This document shows positions 49,584 to 58,886 of a DNA stretch of 64,000 bases, piece after piece; the stretch's first letter is position 1, and each line of letters starts with the position of its first letter. Under the pieces are notes generated by a model. It did not search any database, had not been told where the DNA came from, and worked only from the letters and a program-made list of their open reading frames with translations. Made by a program: the position numbers and the translations under genes. The DNA comes from Gammaproteobacteria bacterium. Its GTDB lineage: Bacteria; Pseudomonadota; Gammaproteobacteria; Steroidobacterales; GCA-2729495. The stretch covers positions 1,116,001 to 1,180,000 of the forward strand of contig CP054183.1 of the NCBI GenBank assembly GCA_015709695.1, written 5' to 3'.

Positions 49584-50256
49584 GATCACCTGCTCCGGCA
49601 CTGTCCAGCTCGGAGCGAATCGCAGCGAAAACCTCACGGAACATGCCCGGCGTGAGGCGCCGGGTCTGCGTGTTGTAGCGGCTGCAGTGGTAGCTGTCGA
49701 ACAACCGGCGGCCCTCCGGCAGGATATGGCGCCGGTTGTGGGCGAACGGGAAATCCCTGATGCGCAGTCCCAGTGCACGCAGCGTCGCCGCGTGGGCAAT
49801 GGCACCCAGCGCGAGGATCACGGCGCCGGCTGGCAGCATCGCCAGCTCCTGACGCAGGTAATCGTTGCAGGCCCGCACCTCATCCCCGGCCGGCTTGTTC
49901 TGCGGCGGTACGCAGCGCACGGCGTTGGTAATGCGGCAATCGGCGAGCAGAAGCCCGTCGCTGGCCGCCACGCTCGCGGGGCGGTTCGCAAAACCGAATG
50001 CGTGGAGGGTCTCGTAGAGCAGGATCCCTGCATGGTCACCGGTAAAGGGCCGGCCCGTGGCATTGGCACCATGCAGCCCCGGAGCGAGACCGACCACCAG
50101 CAGCCGTGCCTGCCGATCGCCGAACGACGGCACGGCCCGTGCGTAGTAGCCGGGATGCTTGCGGCGCACATCGTGCAGGAAAGCCGCAAGACGCGGGCAG
50201 CGCGTGCAATCCGGCGTGAACGGCGCGCTCTCCGGTGGTGCGGGCCGGCGGGCCAC
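49567..50256 (-). CDS. Uracil-DNA glycosylase, family 5 (UDGb) type
   Basis: A base-excision repair enzyme of 229 residues. Four Cys fit an iron-sulfur cluster (Cys17, Cys20, Cys115, Cys130). VVGLAPGLHGANATGRPFTGD is the family active-site loop, without the polar catalytic residue of family 1 and in the form seen in UDGb. SYHCSRYNTQTRRLT corresponds to the H-P-S-x-x-N-T-Q-T-G-R-L motif of UDGb, here with Cys for Pro. UDGb enzymes excise uracil and often hypoxanthine. GTG start, 3 bases after the DAHP synthase gene; it overlaps uvrC by 17 bases, which makes a small repair unit. Confidence 0.88.
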   Translation of the reverse strand: MARRPAPPESAPFTPDCTRCPRLAAFLHDVRRKHPGYYARAVPSFGDRQARLLVVGLAPGLHGANATGRPFTGDHAGILLYETLHAFGFANRPASVAASDGLLLADCRITNAVRCVPPQNKPAGDEVRACNDYLRQELAMLPAGAVILALGAIAHAATLRALGLRIRDFPFAHNRRHILPEGRRLFDSYHCSRYNTQTRRLTPGMFREVFAAIRSELDSAGAGDHVRCI

Positions 50257-50259
50257 GCT

Positions 50260-51612
50260 TCAGCCCCGGTCGGCGATGCGCATGGCGACTTCCAGCGCCT
50301 GCTCGTAGTTCAGGCGTGGATCCACCTGGGTCCGGTAGGCACGATGCAGGTCCTGCTCGGTGAGGCCCCGGGCCCCGCCGATACACTCCGTCACATGGTC
50401 GCCGGTCAGCTCCAGGTGCACCCCGCCGAGGTGGCTGCCCTGCTCGCCATGGATGCGGAACGCAGCTTCCAGCTCGTCCAGGATGCGGTCGAAGCGCCGC
50501 GTCTTGTAGCCGGAAGCGAGCACCTCGGTGTTGCCGTGCATCGGGTCGCAGATCCAGAGCACCGTGGCCCCGGCCTTGCGCACGGCCTCGATCATGCCCG
50601 GCAGGATCGCTGTGATCTTCGTTGCCCCGAACCGGTGGATGAAGGTCAAGCGGCCTGGCTCGTTGGCCGGATTGAGTACCGATGCCAGGCGCAGCAGGTC
50701 ATCCGCCGTGGTCGCGGGGCCGATCTTGACGCCGATCGGATTGGCAATGCCGCGGAAGTACTCCACGTGGGCACCGGCCACGCCCGACGTGCGTGCGCCG
50801 ATCCAGGGATAGTGCGTGGTCAGGTCGTACCAATGGTTGCGATGCCTGAGCCAGCGGGTCTGGGCCTGCTCGTAGTACAGGTTGAGGCCCTCGTGGGAGG
50901 TGAAGAAATCGATCTGCCGTGCATCATCCACCCGGGTACCGGTGACAGCCTCGAAGAATGCGAGCCCATCGGTCACGCGGCGCATGGTCTGGTGGTAGCG
51001 GTCGGCCATCGGCGAGTGGCTGACGAAGGCGAGGTTCCAGTTCTCCGGATGGTGGATATCGGCAAAGCCGCCGTCGATCAGCCCGCGCACGAAGTTGAGC
51101 GTCATGGCAGCGCGTTCATAGGCGCGGACCATCAGGGCAGGGTCCGGCTCACGATCGGCGGCGGTGAATGCCGACCGGTTGACGAGGTCACCCCGATAGC
51201 TCGGCAGGGCCACGCCGTCACGGGTTTCAAGATCATCGGAGCGCGGCTTGGCGTACTGCCCGGCAAGCCTTCCGACGCGCACCACGGGCCGCCTCAATCC
51301 CGCGACGATGACCACGCTCATCTGCAGCAGGATCTTCAGCTTCTGGACGATGTTCTCCGAGGTGCAGTCGGCAAACGTCTCGGCGCAATCGCCTCCCTGC
51401 AGGACGAAAGCCCTGCCCCGCTGCGCCTGGGCCAGCCGGGCCTTCAGCGCTTCGATCTCCCAGCTGGTCACCAGTGGTGGCAGGCGTCCCAGTTGCTGGA
51501 TCGCTCCGGCGAGCGCAGCTGCATCGCGATAAGCCGGCATCTGGGTGGCGCTGCGGGCCTGCCAGCTGGTGGGTTCCCAGGCCGGGATGGGTTGGGCACT
51601 GTCCATGGGCAT
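50260..51612 (-). CDS. Class II 3-deoxy-7-phosphoheptulonate (DAHP) synthase
   Basis: The first enzyme of the shikimate pathway, joining phosphoenolpyruvate and erythrose-4-phosphate. About 450 residues, the class II (plant/actinobacterial type) form. Motifs: RAFVLQGGDCAETF, VVRVGRLAGQYAKPRS, DFFTSHEGLNLYYEQ, TRWLRHRNHWYDLTTHYPWIG-like segment, VKIGPATTADDLLRL and LWICDPMHGNTEVL. ATG 51612 and ATG 51606 are both in frame. First gene of a minus-strand run into the glycosylase, uvrC and pgsA. Confidence 0.94.
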   Translation of the reverse strand: MPMDSAQPIPAWEPTSWQARSATQMPAYRDAAALAGAIQQLGRLPPLVTSWEIEALKARLAQAQRGRAFVLQGGDCAETFADCTSENIVQKLKILLQMSVVIVAGLRRPVVRVGRLAGQYAKPRSDDLETRDGVALPSYRGDLVNRSAFTAADREPDPALMVRAYERAAMTLNFVRGLIDGGFADIHHPENWNLAFVSHSPMADRYHQTMRRVTDGLAFFEAVTGTRVDDARQIDFFTSHEGLNLYYEQAQTRWLRHRNHWYDLTTHYPWIGARTSGVAGAHVEYFRGIANPIGVKIGPATTADDLLRLASVLNPANEPGRLTFIHRFGATKITAILPGMIEAVRKAGATVLWICDPMHGNTEVLASGYKTRRFDRILDELEAAFRIHGEQGSHLGGVHLELTGDHVTECIGGARGLTEQDLHRAYRTQVDPRLNYEQALEVAMRIADRG

Positions 51613-51663
51613 GCATTCTAGCGATTCGCCGCCACCATGGCCGGGCCGCGCACTGCCCCTGCT

Positions 51664-53070
51664 ATGATCGCCGGCATGTGGGCGGGTGCCGTGACCATCT
51701 TCTCGATCCTGCTGGGCCTGCCGCTTGCGGCACAGCCGCTCGATCCGGCAGCCAGCGCCAACCCGGCCGGAGCGGCGGGCACCGGCCTGCGCCTGGAGAT
51801 CCGTGGCGCCATCGGCCCTACAACCAGCGACTACATCGTGCGTGGCATCGGCACGGCCGAAGCCACCGGTGCCAGCCTGGTGATCATCGAGATGGATACG
51901 CCTGGAGGCCTGGATGCGTCCATGCGGGACATCAACAAGGCGATCCTGGCATCGACGGTGCCGGTGGCGACTTTCGTCGCCCCGGCAGGCTCCAGGGCGG
52001 CCAGCGCCGGAACCTACATCCTTTATGCCAGCCACCTTGCAGTGATGGCGCCGGCCACCAACCTCGGTGCGGCGACCCCTGTGCAGATCGGCGGCAGCAC
52101 GCCCGACGAGCGCCCGCCAGCCGATGGCGCTGCCGCCCGCGACGGCAATGACGACCGGCCACCACAGCCCGGTTCCGCGCCGGAACGCAAGGCCATCAAC
52201 GACGCCGTCGCCTATATCCGCGGCCTGGCTTCGCTGCGCCATCGCAACGCGGACTGGGCCGAGCGTGCCGTGCGTGAAGCCGCCAGCCTCACCGCGGAAG
52301 CAGCGCTACGCGAAGGCGTCATCGACTTCATCGCGCCGGATGTCGAGGCCCTCCTCGCCCTGGCCGATGGCCGCACGGTGCAGGTCGGCAAGGTGGATCT
52401 CGTCCTCGACACCCGGAACCTGCAGCTGCTGCGCCACGATCCGGACTGGCGGACCCGGCTGCTGGCGACGATCACCGACCCGAACGTTGCCTACATCCTG
52501 CTCCTGGTGGGCATATACGGGCTGCTGCTCGAAGGCTACAACCCAGGCACCTACCTGCCAGGTGTGGTGGGCACGATCTGCCTGCTGCTGGCGCTGTTTG
52601 CCTTCCAGCTCCTGCCGGTGAACTTCGCCGGGCTGGGTCTGATCGTGCTTGGCGTGGCGCTGTTCATCGCCGAGACCTTCGTGCCCAGCTTCGGCACTCT
52701 CGGACTGGGTGGCATTGTCGCGTTCGTCTTCGGCTCGATCCTGCTCCTCGACACGGGCATACCGGGCTTCACGGTCTCCCGCGGCCTGATTGGTACCGTG
52801 GCGGGCGTGGCCAGCCTGGCCCTGCTGGGCCTGCTGCTGGCGCTGGTGCGCATGCATCGGCGCCCGGTGGTAAGCGGTCTCGAAGGCCTCATCGGCAAGG
52901 ACGCCGAGGTTCTCGAGGACTTTCACGGATCGGGCGCGGTATTCGTCCAGGGCGAACGCTGGTCGGCGCGCTGCAACCAGCCGGTGCGCAAGGGCGACCG
53001 CGTGCGTATCGTTCGCGTCGAGGGACTGCTGCTCCACGTCGAGCCAGCGCCCCCGGAACAGCCAGGCTGA
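51664..53070 (+). CDS. NfeD-family membrane-bound serine protease
   Basis: A ClpP-class protease of about 468 residues with NfeD C-terminus. After a signal peptide (MIAGMWAGAVTIFSILLGLPLAAQ), the ClpP-like domain has IIEMDTPGGLDASMRDI, the catalytic Ser in SRAASAGTYILYASH, and Lys in ERKAINDAVAYI. Four to five membrane helices follow (VAYILLLVGIYGLLLEGYNPGTYLPG onward), then an OB-fold NfeD domain with LIGKDAEVLED and GDRVRIVRVEGLLLHVE. It is followed after 27 bases by slipin, its known genomic partner. ATG 51676 is an alternative start. Confidence 0.92.
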   Translation: MIAGMWAGAVTIFSILLGLPLAAQPLDPAASANPAGAAGTGLRLEIRGAIGPTTSDYIVRGIGTAEATGASLVIIEMDTPGGLDASMRDINKAILASTVPVATFVAPAGSRAASAGTYILYASHLAVMAPATNLGAATPVQIGGSTPDERPPADGAAARDGNDDRPPQPGSAPERKAINDAVAYIRGLASLRHRNADWAERAVREAASLTAEAALREGVIDFIAPDVEALLALADGRTVQVGKVDLVLDTRNLQLLRHDPDWRTRLLATITDPNVAYILLLVGIYGLLLEGYNPGTYLPGVVGTICLLLALFAFQLLPVNFAGLGLIVLGVALFIAETFVPSFGTLGLGGIVAFVFGSILLLDTGIPGFTVSRGLIGTVAGVASLALLGLLLALVRMHRRPVVSGLEGLIGKDAEVLEDFHGSGAVFVQGERWSARCNQPVRKGDRVRIVRVEGLLLHVEPAPPEQPG

Positions 53071-53097
53071 GCTGCCAGCATTACAGAGGAGGCACCC

Positions 53098-53847
53098 ATG
53101 CCCATCGTGATCTTTGTCGTCGTGTTCATCGTGGTGGTGCTGTTCACCTGCATCAAGGTGCTGAAGGAATACGAGCGTGGCGTGATGTTCACGCTTGGCC
53201 GATTTACCGGGGTGAAGGGGCCGGGACTGATCCTCGTCATCCCCGGGGTGCAGCAGGTCATCCGCGTCGACCTGCGCGTCATCGTCCTGGATGTGCCGTC
53301 ACAGGACGTGATTTCCCGGGACAACGTCTCCGTCAAGGTCAATGCGGTGGTCTATTTCCGCATCGTCGACCCCGAGAAGGCCGTCATCCAGGTGGCCAAT
53401 GTATTCGAGGCCACGAGCCAGCTGGCACAGACCACCCTGCGCTCGGTCCTCGGCCAGCATGAGCTCGACGAAATGCTGGCGGAGCGCGACAAGATGAATG
53501 GCGACATCCAGAGGATCCTCGATCGCCAGACCGACGCCTGGGGCATCAAGGTCTCCAACGTGGAAATCAAGCACATCGACCTCAACGAGACCATGGTGCG
53601 GGCGATCGCTGCCCAGGCCGAGGCCGAGCGCGCGCGGCGTGCCAAGGTCATCCATGCGGAGGGCGAGAAGCAGGCATCGGAAATGCTCGCCCAGGCCGCG
53701 CAGATGCTGGGATCGCAAAGGCAGGCCCTGCAGCTGCGCTACCTGCAGACGCTGACGGAGATCGCCAAGGACCGCACCAATACCATCGTGTTCCCGGTGC
53801 CCATGGACCTTCTGGAAGGATTCCTCGACCGCGACCGGCGCAATTGA
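53098..53847 (+). CDS. Slipin (stomatin/prohibitin-like SPFH protein)
   Basis: A 249-residue membrane protein with one N-terminal hydrophobic segment (residues 2-20) and an SPFH/band 7 domain: [80 protein letters not shown]. The C-terminal helix is coiled-coil-like ([27 protein letters not shown]). SPFH proteins form membrane scaffolds; the gene pair with NfeD is a recurring unit, probably in membrane protein quality control. GAGGAGG-like GGAGGC stands just before the ATG. Confidence 0.94.
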   Translation: MPIVIFVVVFIVVVLFTCIKVLKEYERGVMFTLGRFTGVKGPGLILVIPGVQQVIRVDLRVIVLDVPSQDVISRDNVSVKVNAVVYFRIVDPEKAVIQVANVFEATSQLAQTTLRSVLGQHELDEMLAERDKMNGDIQRILDRQTDAWGIKVSNVEIKHIDLNETMVRAIAAQAEAERARRAKVIHAEGEKQASEMLAQAAQMLGSQRQALQLRYLQTLTEIAKDRTNTIVFPVPMDLLEGFLDRDRRN

Positions 53848-53869
53848 CCGCGCAGGACCGGCGACGACA

Positions 53870-54634
53870 TCAGCCGTTGCGCTTGGCTTCCTGCCAGAAG
53901 GCGTCGAGTTCGCTGGCCGTCATGCCCTGCCAGTCCCCGCCGGCCGCCGACACCCGCTGCTCGACGTGGCTGAACCGTTGCTCGAACTTGGCATTGGCCC
54001 GCCGCAATGCCTCCTCCGGATCAACGCCCAGGTGACGAGCCAGGCTGGCGACGGCAAGCAGCAGGTCACCGACCTCCTCGCCCACCGAGTCGGGCGAGGA
54101 AATGCTGGCCGCCTCGATTTCAGCCAGTTCCTCGCGAATCTTGGCCATGACCCCACCCGCATCCGGCCAGTCGAAGCCGACACTGGCGGCCCGCCGGCCG
54201 AGCTTTGCGGCCCGGACCAGGCCGGGAAGAGCCAGCGCGATCCCAGCCAGGACATGACTCGTTCCCCGCTCGCCCGCCTTGAGCTTCTCCCACGCCTCGC
54301 GCTGCTCGCCCGCTGATTCAATGCGCTCGGAACCGAATACGTGCGGATGCCGCCGCACCAGTTTGTCGCAAATCGCCGTGGCGACGTCCTCGAAGTCGAA
54401 CAGGCCGAGTTCGCTGGCCATCTGCGCATGGAAGACGACCTGGAGCAGGAGGTCTCCCAGCTCGTCGCGCAAGGCGACCAGATCGCCACGCCCGATGGTA
54501 TCGGCGACTTCGTAGGCCTCCTCGATGGTGTACGGCACGATGCTGCGGAAGTCCTGCTCACGGTCCCAGGGGCAGCCATTCTCCAGATCACGCAACTGCG
54601 CCATGATCCCTACGAGTTTCTCGATCTTCGTCAT
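53870..54634 (-). CDS. mazG: Nucleoside triphosphate pyrophosphohydrolase
   Basis: Hydrolyses nucleoside triphosphates to monophosphates and PPi, and can lower abnormal nucleotides and (p)ppGpp. A 254-residue protein with two MazG domains. The N-terminal one has GCPWDREQDFRSI, TIEEAYEVADTIGRGDLVALRDELGDLLLQVVFHAQMA with the ExxE..ExxD metal site. The second has ELAEIEAASISSPDSVGEEVGDLLLAVASLARHLG. It is the last gene of fumC-nudL-mazG, 4 bases after nudL. Confidence 0.95.
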   Translation of the reverse strand: MTKIEKLVGIMAQLRDLENGCPWDREQDFRSIVPYTIEEAYEVADTIGRGDLVALRDELGDLLLQVVFHAQMASELGLFDFEDVATAICDKLVRRHPHVFGSERIESAGEQREAWEKLKAGERGTSHVLAGIALALPGLVRAAKLGRRAASVGFDWPDAGGVMAKIREELAEIEAASISSPDSVGEEVGDLLLAVASLARHLGVDPEEALRRANAKFEQRFSHVEQRVSAAGGDWQGMTASELDAFWQEAKRNG

Positions 54635-54638
54635 GACG

Positions 54639-55277
54639 CTATGCCGAAATCAACCGCGCCAGCGTATGCAGCATGCTGGCCGTGGCGCCCCAGATCCTGT
54701 GGCCCGAGTAGGTGTACTCGAATACCGGCACTTCCAGGCCATGAACAACGCGAGTGGATTCCCGAAGGTTGATGGGGTCGAGGACATACCGCAATGGGAC
54801 CTCGAAGGCCTCGGCTACCTCGCGTGCATCCGGACGCACGGCGATGTCCCCAGGCAGGAAGCCGACGACCGGGGTGACAACGAACCCGGTTACTACTGCC
54901 TGCGCCGGCAGGTAACCCGCAACCCCGACATGGGCCGGATCGATGCCCAGCTCCTCATCCATCTCGCGCAATGCGGTGGCCAGCGGGCCCGCATCGCCCG
55001 GTTCGACGCGTCCGCCCGGAAAACTGATCTGGCCGGGATGGTCGCGCAGGTGGTCGCTGCGCCTCGTCAGCAGCACTGCCAGCCCCCCGCGTCGTTCGAC
55101 GAGCGGCATCAGGACCGCGGCAGGCACCAGCGGTGCCGGAAACAGAACCGCAGCCACATCAGGCGGCCATGTTGCACGTGCCTCGGACTCGGGGTCCACG
55201 GCTGCGCAGGACTGGCTCAGCCGTTGTTCGATCCTGGACCTGATCAGCAACGCAGCGCACTCAACCCTTGATGCCAC
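54639..55277 (-). CDS. nudL: CoA pyrophosphatase (Nudix, NudL type)
   Basis: A Nudix hydrolase of 212 residues that probably cleaves CoA and its derivatives. The CoA-specific motif LLTRRSDHLRDHPGQISFPGGRVEPGDAG precedes the Nudix helix LATALREMDEELGID (REMDEE). The usual first Glu of the Nudix box is Asp, as in other NudL proteins. GTG 55277 overlaps the fumC end by 17 bases. Confidence 0.9.
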   Translation of the reverse strand: MASRVECAALLIRSRIEQRLSQSCAAVDPESEARATWPPDVAAVLFPAPLVPAAVLMPLVERRGGLAVLLTRRSDHLRDHPGQISFPGGRVEPGDAGPLATALREMDEELGIDPAHVGVAGYLPAQAVVTGFVVTPVVGFLPGDIAVRPDAREVAEAFEVPLRYVLDPINLRESTRVVHGLEVPVFEYTYSGHRIWGATASMLHTLARLISA

Positions 55278-56649
55278 CGCGGGTCAGGTCCATCGCATCG
55301 AGCAGCCTGTCGAGCTCCGCATCGTTGAGATCGGTCTGTTCACGGGCCACCTCCCGTATGGGCCGGCCCTGGGCATAGGCCTTCTTGGCGATGGCCGCAC
55401 CCTTTTCGTAGCCGATGACCGGATTCATGGCCGTGACGAGGATCGGGTTGCGGTCCAGTGCTTCGCCAAGCTTGGCATCGTTGACCGTGAAGCCACTGAT
55501 GGCCTTGTCGGCCAGCACGCGGCTGGCTGTTGCCAGCAGCCCGGCGCTCTGCAGCAGGTTGTAGGCGATCACCGGCAGCATGACGTTGAGCTGGAAATTG
55601 CCTGACTGGCCAGCCATGGCGATCGTCACGTCGTTGCCCATGACCTGCGCCGCCACCATGGCGACTGCCTCCGGGATCACCGGGTTGACCTTGCCGGGCA
55701 TGATGCTGCTGCCAGGCTGCAGCGCGGGCAGCTGGATCTCCCCGAGGCCAGCCAGGGGCCCGCTGTTCATCCAGCGCAGGTCATTGGCAATCTTCGTCAG
55801 GGATACCGCAATGACCCGCAGCTGGCCGGACAGCTCGACCGCAGTGTCCTGGGTACTCATCGACTCGAAGTAGTTGTCCGAGGCACGGAACTGGATACCC
55901 GTCTGCTCGCTCAGCAGCACGGCCACCTTTGCTCCGAACTTCGGGTGGGCATTGATGCCGGTGCCGACGGCGGTACCGCCCTGCGCCAGCCGGCCCAGGC
56001 GCTGCAGGCACTCCGTCAGCCGGGCTCGTCCATGGCTGATCTGGCATGCCCAGCCGGACAGCTCCTGGCCGAGGCGTACGGGCATGGCGTCCATCAGGTG
56101 GGTGCGCCCGGTTTTCACGATGCCGTCAGTCTCCACGGCCTTGGCCTCGATGGCCGCCTGCAGGTGCTGGAGCGCTGGCAACAGGTCCTCGGCAACCAGC
56201 AGGGCGGCACTCACATGAATGGCCGTCGGGATGACGTCGTTGCTGCTCTGGCCCATGTTCACGTCGTCGTTCGGATGGATCGCAGCGGGACCACGCTTGC
56301 TGGCGAGGTGTGCAATGACCTCGTTGGCGTTCATGTTCGAACTGGTGCCTGAGCCCGTCTGGAACACGTCAATGGGAAACTGGGCGTCAAACTCACCCGC
56401 GGCGACGTCGAGTGCCGCCGACTGGATGGCTCGTGCCTTGACGGTGGGCAGCAGGCCGAGTTCACCATTGGCGCCGGCCGCTGCCCACTTGACGAGGCCG
56501 AGGGCACGAATGAATGCGCGTGGCATGGTGAGGCCGCTGATCGGAAAATTGTCCACGGCGCGCTGAGTCTGCGCGCCCCACAGTGCCCGCTCGGGCACCC
56601 GCAGTTCACCCATGCTGTCACGTTCGACGCGGTAGCCGTTGTCTGACAT
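55261..56649 (-). CDS. fumC: Class II fumarate hydratase
   Basis: Interconverts fumarate and malate without an iron-sulfur cluster. The 462-residue protein has RVERDSMGELRVPERALWGAQTQRAVDNF, GSGTSSNMNANEVIA, the FumC signature GSSIMPGKVNPVIPEAV, and VELSGQLRVIAVSL. GGAG stands six bases before ATG 56649; a longer frame to 56766 crosses the purB control region. First gene of the minus-strand unit fumC-nudL-mazG, divergent from purB. Confidence 0.95.
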   Translation of the reverse strand: MSDNGYRVERDSMGELRVPERALWGAQTQRAVDNFPISGLTMPRAFIRALGLVKWAAAGANGELGLLPTVKARAIQSAALDVAAGEFDAQFPIDVFQTGSGTSSNMNANEVIAHLASKRGPAAIHPNDDVNMGQSSNDVIPTAIHVSAALLVAEDLLPALQHLQAAIEAKAVETDGIVKTGRTHLMDAMPVRLGQELSGWACQISHGRARLTECLQRLGRLAQGGTAVGTGINAHPKFGAKVAVLLSEQTGIQFRASDNYFESMSTQDTAVELSGQLRVIAVSLTKIANDLRWMNSGPLAGLGEIQLPALQPGSSIMPGKVNPVIPEAVAMVAAQVMGNDVTIAMAGQSGNFQLNVMLPVIAYNLLQSAGLLATASRVLADKAISGFTVNDAKLGEALDRNPILVTAMNPVIGYEKGAAIAKKAYAQGRPIREVAREQTDLNDAELDRLLDAMDLTRGGIKG

Positions 56650-56730
56650 CGCCTGCTCCTGGATTGCGGATTGGTGGCCGGGTCGCAGCCATTCATGGCG
56701 GCCCAGGCCGTGCCTTGGTGTATGATTCGG

Positions 56731-56756
56731 GCCGAAAAGTATAGGTCCTTTTCGGC
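56731..56756 (+). other. Stem-loop at the predicted 5' end of the purB transcript
   Basis: GCCGAAAAG and CTTTTCGGC are perfect 9-base inverted arms with an 8-base loop. A TATGAT at 56721-56726 would place the transcript start at about 56732, so the message would begin with this hairpin, 8 bases ahead of the purB start codon and overlapping the ribosome-binding region. Confidence 0.45.
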
Positions 56757-56764
56757 AGGCAGGC

Positions 56765-58147
56765 ATGGACGAACAACAGGCCCTGACGGCAATTTCTCCC
56801 CTGGACGGCCGCTATGCCGCCAAGCTCGACACCTGCCGGGAGCTCTTCAGCGAACAGGGCCTGATCAAACGCCGTGTACTGACCGAAGTGCGCTGGCTGC
56901 AGTTTCTGGCCAAGCAGGCCGCCCTGGCCGATTTCCCCGAGGTGTCACCCGTCGTGCACGACTGGCTCGACCGGCTCGTGGCGGACTTCGGCTACCAGGA
57001 AGCTGGCCGGGTCAAGGCAATCGAGAAGACCACCAACCACGATGTCAAGGCGGTCGAGTACTACATCAGCGAGCGACTAGCCGAAGATCCGGAGCTGTCG
57101 CGCCTGCGCCCCTTCGTGCACTTCGCCTGCACCTCGGAGGACATCAACAACATCGCCTATGCCCTGATCCTGCGCAGCGCACGCAGCGAGCACCTGGTGC
57201 CGGCACTACGCCAGCTGGTGACAAGGCTGCGCGCGATGGCCCGGGCCACCGCTGTCCTGCCGATGCTGTCGCGCACGCATGGACAACCGGCAAGCCCGAC
57301 CACGCTCGGCAAGGAGCTGGCGAACATGGCCTGGCGCCTGCAGCGGCAGCTGGCCAGTCTGGAGGGCGTCATGGTGCTGGCCAAGCTCAACGGTGCCGTG
57401 GGCAATTTCAATGCCCACGTCATTGCCTACCCGGGCATCGACTGGCCAACGCTGTCACAGCAATTCCTGCAGTCACTGGGGCTCGAGGCCAATCCGTTCA
57501 CCACGCAGATCGAGCCGCACGACTGGATGGCCGAGTACTTCGACGCGCTGGCACGCATCAACACCGTCCTTATCGACGCATCACGCGACATCTGGGGCTA
57601 TATCTCCATCGGCTACTTCCGGCAGCGTCCCAAGGCTCGCGAGGTCGGCTCCTCGACTATGCCTCACAAGATCAACCCGATTGACTTCGAAAATGCCGAG
57701 GGAAACCTCGGTATCGCCAACGCGCTCCTGCACCATTTCGCATCCAAGCTGCCGGTTTCGAGGTGGCAGCGCGACCTCTCCGACTCGACTGTCTTGCGCA
57801 ATACCGGCGTGGCCATTGCCCACAGCCTGCTGGCGTACCAGGCTTTCGGCGCCGGCCTCGAGAAGCTCGATGCCGACCCCGCACGCCTTGCCGCCGACCT
57901 GGAGGCAAACTGGGAAGTGCTGGCCGAGGCCGTGCAGACAGTGCTGCGACGCCATGGCCACGGCGATGCCTACGAACAGCTCAAGGCACTGAGTCGCGGC
58001 CGCCAGTTGCGCCCCGACGACCTGCATGCCTACATAAGCGGCCTGGGGCTGCCCCGTGCCACTCGTGACGCGCTCCTGCAGCTCACGCCGGGCACCTATA
58101 CCGGAATGGCCGAGCAGCTGGTGGCCAGCCTCGACAAGACGCCCTGA
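56765..58147 (+). CDS. purB: Adenylosuccinate lyase
   Basis: Acts twice in purine synthesis, releasing fumarate from SAICAR and adenylosuccinate. 460 residues. Motifs: SPLDGRYAAKLDTCRELFSEQGLIKRR, FVHFACTSEDINNIAYAL, MLSRTHGQPASPTTLGKELANM, and the signature GSSTMPHKINPIDFENAEGN. It is divergent from fumC, whose enzyme uses the fumarate that PurB releases; this pairing may be chance. A 9-bp hairpin lies just before the ATG. Confidence 0.96.
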   Translation: MDEQQALTAISPLDGRYAAKLDTCRELFSEQGLIKRRVLTEVRWLQFLAKQAALADFPEVSPVVHDWLDRLVADFGYQEAGRVKAIEKTTNHDVKAVEYYISERLAEDPELSRLRPFVHFACTSEDINNIAYALILRSARSEHLVPALRQLVTRLRAMARATAVLPMLSRTHGQPASPTTLGKELANMAWRLQRQLASLEGVMVLAKLNGAVGNFNAHVIAYPGIDWPTLSQQFLQSLGLEANPFTTQIEPHDWMAEYFDALARINTVLIDASRDIWGYISIGYFRQRPKAREVGSSTMPHKINPIDFENAEGNLGIANALLHHFASKLPVSRWQRDLSDSTVLRNTGVAIAHSLLAYQAFGAGLEKLDADPARLAADLEANWEVLAEAVQTVLRRHGHGDAYEQLKALSRGRQLRPDDLHAYISGLGLPRATRDALLQLTPGTYTGMAEQLVASLDKTP

Positions 58148-58325
58148 TTCCATCCACGCTGCCGGCCAGCGGACTGTGACGCAGTTGGCACCGGCTTCGG
58201 GAGCAGAACCGTAAACTCTGCAGGCCCAGGGCACATGTAGGCCGCACGTCCGCGGCCTCGCGTGTTGCACCAGCTTCCGACGCACTGCCGCTGGCGGACG
58301 TCGTGACCAACGGGCCAACGGTTCC

Positions 58326-58823
58326 ATGCAAGCTGAGCGCGTCCACAATCGCCGCTGGATCCTCTCCTCGATGGAGGAAACCCGGGCTGCAGCGGTAGCG
58401 ATTGCCTCCTCGGCAAAGCGCTCCCTGGCTATCCTGACCCCCGATCTGGAGCCTTGCATCTACGACCACGAGGAATTCCTCGACGTCGCCAAGCGCCTGG
58501 TGCTGGCAAAGCGGTATGCAAGAATCCGCGTCCTGGTGACCGACCCGGCGCGGGCCATCCGCAACAACAACCGCTTCGTCGGCGTCGCGCGGCGCCTCAA
58601 TACCTACATCGACTTGCGCAATGTCCATGCGGATTTTCTCGGGCACCGGGAAGCGCTGCTCATCGCCGACGACAGCGCCCTGCTGTATCGGATCGATTCG
58701 TCGCGCTGGGAGGGCATGGCAGACAGCCACGACCCGGCGGTCACGCGGCGCTATCTGGATCTGTTCGACTCCATGTGGAACCTGTCGGAGCCGGGGCCCG
58801 AGTTCCGCGAAGTGCGGGTCTGA
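58326..58823 (+). CDS. Conserved hypothetical protein, DUF7931-like
   Basis: A soluble 165-residue protein without a signal peptide. It starts MQAERVHNRRWILSSMEETRAAAVAIASSAKRSLAILTPDLEPCIYDHEEFLDVAKRLV and contains RIRVLVTDPARAIRNNNRFVGVARRLNTYIDLR, then LIADDSALLYRIDSSRWEGMAD. The arrangement of a hydrophobic strand, a basic helix and a late DDSALLYR strand recalls a phospholipase D-like half-domain, without the HKD motif. I associate it with DUF7931, a tentative call. It stands alone, 178 bases after purB. Confidence 0.72.
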   Translation: MQAERVHNRRWILSSMEETRAAAVAIASSAKRSLAILTPDLEPCIYDHEEFLDVAKRLVLAKRYARIRVLVTDPARAIRNNNRFVGVARRLNTYIDLRNVHADFLGHREALLIADDSALLYRIDSSRWEGMADSHDPAVTRRYLDLFDSMWNLSEPGPEFREVRV

Positions 58824-58886
58824 ACCACCGCCAGGCCGGGCCCTGACGCCATCCTCCGCGACGGTCGCGATCGGCGCGTCTACAAT

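Noticed and set aside
49546-51621. A 691-codon open frame on the plus strand
   Set aside because: Antisense to the glycosylase and DAHP synthase genes, both with strong motifs.
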